Assembly: GCA_017858295.1 (NCBI GenBank)
Contig: JAFMBU010000111.1
Location: forward strand, 1-5,731
Source of the DNA: Porticoccaceae bacterium
GTDB lineage: Bacteria > Pseudomonadota > Gammaproteobacteria > Pseudomonadales > Porticoccaceae
Reading direction: 5' to 3'
Length of the DNA stretch: 5,731 nucleotides
Shown: in pieces, positions 1-4,667 of the stretch
Layout of the letters: each line of letters opens with the position of its first letter
How positions within the stretch are numbered: position 1 is the stretch's first letter
Notes under the pieces: generated by a model
The model's input: only the letters and a program-made list of their open reading frames with translations
Database searches by the model: none
What the model was told of the DNA's origin: nothing
Program-made: the position numbers and the translations under genes

Positions 1-881
1 TATTGCCGGGCGCCCGGCATACCGTGAAACAGACCCAATATATGCCGGGTCATGGCGTTTAATTTAGTGCCCTTACTGAGCTCAATGTCGGCGTATTGTA
101 GAAACTCTTCAGCGATTTGTCGCCGAGTTTTTATGCCGTAGGTGGCGCCATAGATATCTTGATCTACACTAGCCAGTAAGTATGGGTTGGTATAGGCCTC
201 GCGCCCAACCATCACCCCGTCAAGGTGCTGTAAATGCTCCTGAGACTGCTCAAGAGTAGTTATGCCACCATTGATAATAATCTCTAAGTGAGGGAAATCC
301 TTTTTCAGCTGATAAACACGATCATAGTTTAGTTCAGGGATTTCACGATTCTGTTTTGGGCTGAGACCTTTGAGCCACGCCTTGCGGGCATGGACCAAAA
401 ACACCTCGCAGCCGCTGTCGGCAACCCGGCCGACAAAATCGCGCAAAAAATCATAGGAATCGTAGTCATCCACGCCAATGCGGTGCTTGACCGTAATCGG
501 TAAATCCACTGCCTCGCGCATTGCCGACACACAGTTAGCTGTGATCTCCGCATTTTTCATCATTACCGCGCCAAACATACCGTTTTGCACGCGGTCGCTG
601 GGGCAGCCACAGTTTAGGTTGATCTCAGCATAGGCATACTGCGCCGCCATTTTACAGGCCGTCGCCAAATCTTTGGGATTGCTGCCACCCAACTGCAGGG
701 CCACCGGATGTTCGAATGGGTCCATCTGCAGGTGATAGTCACTGTCGCCATAAATGATCGCACCGGTGGTGAGCATCTCTGTGTAGAGCATTGAGTGTTG
801 GCTAATCAGGCGCAAAAAATAGCGACAGTGGCGATCAGTCCAATCGAGCATCGGGGCAACACAGAATCTTCTATCAATCAT
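1..881 (-). CDS. dusA: tRNA-dihydrouridine(20/20a) synthase DusA, C-terminus cut by the window edge
   Basis: DusA is a cytosolic FMN-dependent enzyme that uses NADPH to reduce uridines 20 and 20a in the tRNA D-loop. The visible 293 residues cover the TIM-barrel and the start of the helical tRNA-binding domain. They show APMLDWTDRHCR (9-20), QLGGSNP (63-69), NLNCGCPSDRV (88-98) with the expected catalytic Cys93, the FMN-contacting TVKHRIGVDD (130-139), HARKAWLKGLSPKQNREIP (164-182), INGGI (203-207) and VGREAY (225-230). The last visible stretch, HILGLFHGMPGARQ, is typical of DusA rather than DusB or DusC. E. coli DusA has about 330-345 residues, so roughly 40 are missing beyond position 1. The ATG at 879-881 is the natural start: an in-frame TAA lies five codons upstream, with no better start between. 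The Shine-Dalgarno sequence is weak. The gene is divergent from hipBA. Confidence 0.96.
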   Translation of the reverse strand, partial: MIDRRFCVAPMLDWTDRHCRYFLRLISQHSMLYTEMLTTGAIIYGDSDYHLQMDPFEHPVALQLGGSNPKDLATACKMAAQYAYAEINLNCGCPSDRVQNGMFGAVMMKNAEITANCVSAMREAVDLPITVKHRIGVDDYDSYDFLRDFVGRVADSGCEVFLVHARKAWLKGLSPKQNREIPELNYDRVYQLKKDFPHLEIIINGGITTLEQSQEHLQHLDGVMVGREAYTNPYLLASVDQDIYGATYGIKTRRQIAEEFLQYADIELSKGTKLNAMTRHILGLFHGMPGARQ

Positions 882-1089
882 CGTTATTAGTCGTTAGTTA
901 GACGCTTGCCCAAGGATTCGGGCTGATGTGCGAAGGCGAAGATGTTACACGGTTTTGCGCGGCAATGCGCTGTTCAGCGTGCTTGTTGAATGGGCTATTG
1001 TTAACTGGGCTGGAACTTGCAAACGCCTGTGCGTTATTGCTGTTAAAGCACGAGGATATTGCTGTGAGTAGAATCTTAAATATAACTAT

Positions 1090-1104
1090 TATATATGATA
1101 TATA
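1090..1104. repeat. AT-rich dyad TATATAT-G-ATATATA upstream of hipB
   Basis: Two perfect 7-base arms (1090-1096 and 1098-1104) flank a single central G. The dyad contains ATGATAT, the reverse complement of the ATATCAT heptamer that recurs at 1127-1133 and 1240-1246. It may be an operator subsite for the adjacent HipB-type repressor, or a chance product of very AT-rich DNA. Confidence 0.35.
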
Positions 1105-1122
1105 AAGTCAAAAAATAGCATT

Positions 1123-1140
1123 AAAAATATCATTAATGAT
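1123..1140. promoter_or_regulatory. Candidate HipB operator: perfect palindrome ATCATTAATGAT plus repeat copy
   Basis: A perfect 12-base palindrome, ATCATTAATGAT, occupies 1129-1140, ten bases before the likely -35 box of hipBA. It overlaps the first copy (1123-1134) of AAAAATATCATT. The second exact copy, at 1236-1247, directly abuts the hipB ribosome-binding site. HipB proteins repress their own operons by binding several dyad operators around the promoter, so position and repetition fit. The sequence does not match the E. coli TATCC-N8-GGATA operator. Binding is inferred from position only. Confidence 0.4.
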
Positions 1141-1149
1141 TATATTTAG

Positions 1150-1177
1150 TTGCGGATTGTTTTTTTCCTGCTATATT
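1150..1177 (+). promoter_or_regulatory. Likely sigma70 promoter of hipBA
   Basis: TTGCGG (1150-1155) as -35 and TATATT (1172-1177) as -10 are separated by 16 bases, within the usual 16-18 range. The -10 box matches 5 of 6 consensus bases and the -35 box 4 of 6. The predicted start, near 1184, leaves a leader of about 70 bases before hipB. Other AT-rich boxes in the region could also serve. Confidence 0.4.
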
Positions 1178-1235
1178 GCCTTTAAGAGACTATTTTAGCG
1201 CTCAAATGTAATAGCTATCTGCTAATTTAGAGTAA

Positions 1236-1247
1236 AAAAATATCATT
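1236..1247 (+). repeat. Second copy of the 12-base repeat AAAAATATCATT, next to the hipB ribosome-binding site
   Basis: This is an exact copy of the 12-mer at 1123-1134. It ends immediately before GGTGAG (1248-1253), the likely Shine-Dalgarno sequence of hipB. A protein bound here would block elongation through the leader or act as the downstream partner of a looped repression complex. Chance is possible because the base composition is simple. Confidence 0.35.
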
Positions 1248-1256
1248 GGTGAGCTT

Positions 1257-1610
1257 ATGAAAATCGATTATTTAACACCAGAATATACCATTCTCACAGA
1301 AATGGGCCGCAGGTTGGCCCGTATGCGTAAGCAGCAGGGTTTCTCACAAACTCGCCTGGCTGAAGAGGCGGGTATTGGCGTTGCAACCCTGCGTCGTATC
1401 GAATCCGGTCAAGACGGTCAAATGGCTTCATGGCTCAAGCTTCTGAAGGCACTAAGTATGACTGCATCTATTGATGCCTTGCTGCCGGAAACGTTTGCTT
1501 CTCCTATGGCTGAAGTACTCTCAAAGTCAACGTTAAGTAAAAAGACCAAGCAAAGCAAAAAAGAGCGCGTGGCTGAGCCCCGGGTTCGCTGGGGTGACGA
1601 AAGGGAATGA
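1257..1610 (+). CDS. hipB: HipB-type antitoxin, Xre-family helix-turn-helix repressor
   Basis: This 117-residue DNA-binding protein is the likely antitoxin and autorepressor of the HipA kinase encoded next. Residues 17-75 form a Cro/C1-type helix-turn-helix: RRLARMRKQQGFSQ (18-31), then LAEEAGIGVATLRRIESG (34-51) carrying the turn and recognition helix, then a WLKLLKALSM helix (59-68). E. coli HipB is about 88 residues. This protein is longer because of a basic, probably disordered tail with many Lys and Ser at 89-105, followed by Arg-rich EPRVRW. The ATG at 1257 has GGTGAG at 1248-1253, a short spacing. An in-frame stop lies at 1233, and Met16 (1302) is a less likely start. The gene overlaps hipA by ATGA, which implies coupled translation. 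The HipB assignment rests mainly on the hipA partner, since the helix-turn-helix alone is generic. Confidence 0.9.
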   Translation: MKIDYLTPEYTILTEMGRRLARMRKQQGFSQTRLAEEAGIGVATLRRIESGQDGQMASWLKLLKALSMTASIDALLPETFASPMAEVLSKSTLSKKTKQSKKERVAEPRVRWGDERE

Positions 1611-2902
1611 CTACCGCAACGGTAAAACTCTGGGGCACAACTATAGGCTATGTGGCAATGGACGGCGGCGAGCGTTTCGCCCGCTTTGAATATGACCCTG
1701 AGTTTGAACGCTTTGGCATTGAGCCTGCGCCGTTAATGATGCCGGTGCAGAGTCGGCGCATCTATCAGTTTCCGGATCTGCACCCGCGATCGTTTCACGG
1801 TATGCCAGGATTGATTGCCGATAGCCTGCCAGATAAATATGGCCAGCGGCTGATCGACGTCTGGCTGGCACAGACGGGCCGTAAACCAGCAGAGTTTAAT
1901 GCAGTAGATCGTCTCTGTTATACCGGCACAAGAGGAATGGGCGCCCTGGAATTTGAACCCTCCGCAGGACCAGACAAAGACGAGGGAAAATTGCTGGCAA
2001 TCGAAGACTTAACCGAACTTGCCTCAATGGCCTTTGCCAGCAAGCAAGCCCTTGACGCAAAATTCACTGAAGCCGACGGAAAGCAGGCCTTGCTCGATAT
2101 CTTGAAGGTCGGCACCTCCGCCGGTGGCGCGCGGGCCAAGGCGGTCATCGCCTTTAATCCGGAGACTAAACAGGTACGTTCTGGGCAGTTACACTTGCCT
2201 GCAGGATTTGAACACTGGTTAATCAAATTCGATGGCGTGAAATTTAGTGGTGACTGGGGCATAGCTGACCCATCAGGCTACGGTCTGCTGGAATATAGCT
2301 ATTACCTATTGGCCAAAGAATGCGGCATAAATATGATGGAAAGTCGTATCTTCTCAGAGAGTGGCCGCAATCACTTTATGACCCGCCGTTTTGATCGCGA
2401 TACAGATGGCGGCAAGAAGTTTGTGCAAACCTTTGGCGCACTTGCCCACTACGATTATTATGAGAGCGGCTATCACTCCTACGAACAGCTATTTATGGTT
2501 ATGAAGCGTTTGCATATTGCCAAGCGTGCCTTTGAAGAACAGTTCCGCCGTGTGGTGTTTAATATCGTCGGCTGCAACCAAGATGATCACGTTAAAAACG
2601 TCGCTTTTATGATGGACAGAAATGGCCAATGGGATCTGTCTCCGGCCTACGATCTGGTTCACTCCGAGGGCAGCGAATTTACTCGCAATCACCAGCTCAG
2701 TATAAATGGCAAAACAAATAACTTTGATCGCAGTGATTTAAAGCATCTGGCGGAATATGCTGGTCTGCCTCGAGGCTTTGAAAAGCAGGTTATTCAGCGC
2801 ACTGTGGCGGTATTTTCGAAGTGGAAGGAGCTTGCGACTGATCTTGGCATTCCTCTCAACTTGCAGGAGCATGTTTTGCATACATTGCGGTTAAAGATAT
2901 AA
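1607..2902 (+). CDS. hipA: HipA-family serine/threonine protein kinase toxin
   Basis: HipA toxins phosphorylate a cellular target (glutamyl-tRNA synthetase GltX in E. coli) and so halt growth and promote persistence. The 431 residues are close to the 440 of E. coli HipA. An N-terminal HipA/Couple domain (about 1-110) precedes the kinase domain (about 150-405). Kinase landmarks are all present: Ser171 in GTSAGGARAK (169-178), matching the Ser150 autophosphorylation loop; Lys207 in WLIKF, likely the ATP-binding lysine; RRFDR (260-264); the catalytic loop NQDDHVKN (324-331), with Asp326 as catalytic base and Asn331 as metal ligand; and PAYDL (346-350), with Asp349 as the second metal ligand. The toxin therefore looks active. 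The start overlaps the hipB stop (ATGA), with AAAGGGA immediately upstream. The target cannot be read from sequence and need not be GltX. No frameshift is seen. Confidence 0.94.
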   Translation: MTTATVKLWGTTIGYVAMDGGERFARFEYDPEFERFGIEPAPLMMPVQSRRIYQFPDLHPRSFHGMPGLIADSLPDKYGQRLIDVWLAQTGRKPAEFNAVDRLCYTGTRGMGALEFEPSAGPDKDEGKLLAIEDLTELASMAFASKQALDAKFTEADGKQALLDILKVGTSAGGARAKAVIAFNPETKQVRSGQLHLPAGFEHWLIKFDGVKFSGDWGIADPSGYGLLEYSYYLLAKECGINMMESRIFSESGRNHFMTRRFDRDTDGGKKFVQTFGALAHYDYYESGYHSYEQLFMVMKRLHIAKRAFEEQFRRVVFNIVGCNQDDHVKNVAFMMDRNGQWDLSPAYDLVHSEGSEFTRNHQLSINGKTNNFDRSDLKHLAEYAGLPRGFEKQVIQRTVAVFSKWKELATDLGIPLNLQEHVLHTLRLKI

Positions 2903-3003
2903 AACCCAAGCTTGATTCTGATTGCTAGGCAGTCTGGATTGCTTTAGGTTGAACCTGTAACAACCAATACCACCAAAGGAGCCAAGCCTTAAAAAGAGCT
3001 CCA

Positions 3004-3009
3004 TATAAA
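3004..3009 (+). promoter_or_regulatory. Possible -10 box for the hydrolase gene
   Basis: TATAAA matches 5 of 6 consensus bases and would give a short leader of about 22 bases before the ATG at 3038. No convincing -35 hexamer lies 16-18 bases upstream, so this is weak. The 135-base gap after hipA (2903-3037) also lacks a clear intrinsic terminator, so read-through from hipBA is not excluded. Confidence 0.25.
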
Positions 3010-3037
3010 TGCATCAACAGTTATCACAGGTGTCTAG

Positions 3038-3985
3038 ATGAATCTTATTACCGGTCAGAGAATTCTCAGTAAACTAAGCAACTTGGGCCCAGGGCTGAGC
3101 CGTTCGCCGCTCAGTACTTTTCGTTTTGTCTATGACAGCTTTGATCGGCTATTTGGTAGTGGTTCTCGATCTGATGTTGCTACAGAAGATCGATTAGTCG
3201 ATGTGGGAGGGCGGGAGTTAGGCATTCGAATTTATCGCCCGATCAAAACTGTACCCAAACTGACCATGGTCTATTTTCATGGCGGTGGTTATGTCATTGG
3301 TGGGTTTAAAAGTCATCATGGTTTCTGCAGCCTGTTAGCGGGTCAGGCCCATATAAACCTGATTGCGGTAGATTATCGACTAGCCCCTGAAAGTCCATTT
3401 CCGGGCCCATTGCAAGATGGTTTAGATGTCTGGAACTGGGTGACAGATCATGCCGCTGAACTGGGTATTGAACAGACTAAAATTGGTATGGGTGGCGATA
3501 GTGCTGGGGGTAATTTAACCGCAGTATTATCCATGCAGACTTTCGCTGATCTATTGGAAGGAGACTTGAGCGTAGCACCAGCCTTTCAGTTTTTACTCTA
3601 CCCCTGGGTAGATATGAGTGGTGAGTCTGATTCGATCCAGCGTTTTGGTAAAGGACTGATATTAACTCAGGAAACCATGACTTTTTTCCGTGACGCCTAT
3701 TTGCCGAAAGCGCTAGAACCACAGGCGATTAAGACTAGTCCAATGCTCTGTGAGGATATGAGCTCAACGCCAGATACCTTGATTGTGACCGCAGAATACG
3801 ATGTGTTGCGAGATGAGGGCCTGGCCTTTGTGGCGAAGTTACAGCAGGCACAGGTATCTGTATCGCATATACATTTGCCGGATTGCACTCACGGATTTAT
3901 ATCAACAGGCAGATTTAGCCCGGCAACGCGAAAACGTTTAAATGAAGTCGCGGGTATATTGACTCAATATGCTGAATCTATCTAA
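3038..3985 (+). CDS. Alpha/beta-hydrolase, hormone-sensitive-lipase (family IV) type esterase
   Basis: This 315-residue cytosolic hydrolase probably cleaves carboxylic esters or related acyl bonds; it has no signal peptide or membrane segment. The family IV marks appear in order: the oxyanion-hole motif HGGG (81-84) in VYFHGGGYVIGG, DYRLAPE (112-118), the nucleophile elbow GDSAGG (153-158) with Ser155, the acid Asp255 in AEYDVLRDEG (252-261), and the base His285 in THGF. The triad is therefore complete, and the length is normal for the family. The first 45 residues would form the substrate-covering cap. AGGTG at 3028-3032 sits five bases before the ATG. It follows hipA by 135 bases on the same strand and is convergent with the Lrp-type gene. 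Simple short-chain esterase is the default reading. Arylformamidases share this fold and similar motifs, which matters given the PrnB-like neighbour. Substrate unknown. Confidence 0.93.
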   Translation: MNLITGQRILSKLSNLGPGLSRSPLSTFRFVYDSFDRLFGSGSRSDVATEDRLVDVGGRELGIRIYRPIKTVPKLTMVYFHGGGYVIGGFKSHHGFCSLLAGQAHINLIAVDYRLAPESPFPGPLQDGLDVWNWVTDHAAELGIEQTKIGMGGDSAGGNLTAVLSMQTFADLLEGDLSVAPAFQFLLYPWVDMSGESDSIQRFGKGLILTQETMTFFRDAYLPKALEPQAIKTSPMLCEDMSSTPDTLIVTAEYDVLRDEGLAFVAKLQQAQVSVSHIHLPDCTHGFISTGRFSPATRKRLNEVAGILTQYAESI

Positions 3986-4028
3986 CTGGTAAGTAGGTCG
4001 AAGCGGCCCTGTCTTGGCCTGCAAAGGA

Positions 4029-4526
4029 TTAAGGTCTAATCAGCTTGGGTGAGCGATGGGCTATGGTTTGATTGAGAATAATCGTCGACTCTATATCTTC
4101 CACCTGTTCCACAGTGGCCAGTTTGTCCTTTAAAAATGATTCAAAAGTCTGCAGATTATTGGTCATTATACGCAGTGCATAATCATGCACGCCGGCAAGA
4201 ACACAGCACTCCAGAACCTCGCTAAATTCACTGATCGCCGCTTCAAATGAGGCGGCATTGCTTGACGTGTTTTTGTTCAGTTTAATAAATACAAATGCTG
4301 AAACACCAATGCCGAGCATGCTGTGATTGAGACGCGCGGTGTACTGTTCGATCAAGCCACTCTGTTCTAGTTTACGTAGACGTCGTAGGCAGGGTGTTTG
4401 CGAGAGATTGACCAGAGCTGAGAGCTCGGCATTACTGATTCTTGCATTGGCCTGCAGGGCGTTGAGGATCTTGATATCGGTATTGTCTAGATTAATATTA
4501 TCTGTGTTCTGGTGATTCAAAGGCAT
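4029..4526 (-). CDS. Lrp/AsnC-family transcriptional regulator
   Basis: Lrp/AsnC proteins are small DNA-binding regulators that sense amino acids or their breakdown products. From the ATG at 4524-4526 the product has 165 residues. An N-terminal winged helix-turn-helix begins with LDNTDIKILNALQANARISN and continues with AELSALVNLSQTPCLRRLRKLE, including the family's TPCLxRLRxLE recognition helix. A C-terminal RAM ligand-binding domain carries the characteristic AGVHDYALR stretch. An in-frame TTG at 4530-4532 would add two residues, but GAG lies six bases before the ATG and none lies at useful distance from the TTG, so I prefer the ATG. The gene is convergent with the hydrolase (43-base gap) and divergent from the PrnB-like gene, the usual layout for a local regulator of the divergent gene. 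The effector is not readable; tryptophan or kynurenine is a guess from context. Confidence 0.94.
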   Translation of the reverse strand: MPLNHQNTDNINLDNTDIKILNALQANARISNAELSALVNLSQTPCLRRLRKLEQSGLIEQYTARLNHSMLGIGVSAFVFIKLNKNTSSNAASFEAAISEFSEVLECCVLAGVHDYALRIMTNNLQTFESFLKDKLATVEQVEDIESTIILNQTIAHRSPKLIRP

Positions 4527-4558
4527 AATCAACTCAATAGTGGCTTTTAAAGAGTTTG

Positions 4559-4564
4559 ATTATA
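4559..4564 (-). promoter_or_regulatory. Consensus -10 box of the Lrp-type gene
   Basis: Read on the minus strand this is a perfect TATAAT. It would start transcription near 4552 and leave a leader of about 25 bases before the ATG at 4526. No good -35 hexamer lies at the expected 4581-4588, so the promoter may be weak or need an activator. The dyad at 4566-4580 fills its spacer. Confidence 0.5.
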
Positions 4565-4565
4565 C

Positions 4566-4580
4566 ATATCGAGTGGATAT
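4566..4580. promoter_or_regulatory. Candidate operator: perfect dyad ATATC-N5-GATAT
   Basis: The 5-base arms ATATC (4566-4570) and GATAT (4576-4580) are exact inverted repeats around GAGTG. A 15-base dyad is the usual size of Lrp/AsnC sites. It lies in the spacer of the regulator's own promoter, so binding should repress that gene, and it lies about 90 bases before the PrnB-like start, where bound protein could affect the divergent gene. Binding is inferred from geometry alone. Confidence 0.4.
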
Positions 4581-4667
4581 ACGGGTGTTATTTGGCCGAA
4601 AGCATTAAAGGTCTTTTGTTACTATTTGTCGCGATTACAGCGTTCGAATAAATAGGCAAAACAACAT

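Larger units (their letters stand above)
882..1256. other. Intergenic region between dusA and hipBA, composition changes partway
   Basis: This 375-base gap separates the divergent dusA and hipB starts. Positions 882-1070 have ordinary composition and hold no recognisable gene. They contain a possible stem-loop at 1019-1040 (ACGC/GCGT stem, CTGT loop, outer GCAA/TTGC pairs, 2-base bulge) and a 59-codon open frame (926-1105) that I do not believe is a gene. Positions 1071-1256 are strongly AT-rich and contain the likely hipBA promoter and several palindromes. No tRNA, insertion-sequence end or strong terminator is visible. A dusA promoter should lie here on the minus strand, but I could not pick one out. 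Confidence 0.7.

Noticed and set aside
329..553. Minus-strand open frame of 74 codons
   Set aside because: It lies inside dusA in another frame of the same strand, while the dusA frame gives a clear family match across the region.
968..979. CGCTG-TT-CAGCG inverted repeat as an RNA hairpin
   Set aside because: The two-base loop is too tight and there is no associated T-run, promoter or gene end.
1641..2692. Three minus-strand open frames (1641-1871, 1918-2262, 2489-2692)
   Set aside because: They are antisense to hipA, show no recognisable motifs, and the hipA frame is continuous with all catalytic residues.
2946..3002. Short inverted repeats after hipA (AGGTT-G-AACCT at 2946-2956; GGAGC/GCTCC at 2978-3002) as a terminator or operator
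   Set aside because: The first has a one-base loop, the second a short stem with a 15-base loop, and neither is followed by a T-run.
3477..3888. Two minus-strand open frames (3477-3722, 3697-3888)
   Set aside because: They are antisense to the hydrolase gene, whose motifs span the same bases.
4005..4019. GGCC-N7-GGCC hairpin between the convergent hydrolase and Lrp-type genes as a bidirectional terminator
   Set aside because: The stem is only four base pairs and no T-run follows on either strand.
4327..4515. Plus-strand open frame of 62 codons
   Set aside because: It is antisense to the helix-turn-helix part of the Lrp-type gene and has no ribosome-binding site or recognisable motif.
4530..4532. 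TTG as the start codon of the Lrp-type gene
   Set aside because: It would add only two residues and has no Shine-Dalgarno at useful distance, while the ATG at 4524-4526 has GAG six bases upstream.
4556..4583. TTGATT/TATACG as a plus-strand promoter of the PrnB-like gene
   Set aside because: Each box matches only 4 of 6 consensus bases and the boxes overlap the minus-strand -10 and the dyad, so I cannot separate it from chance.
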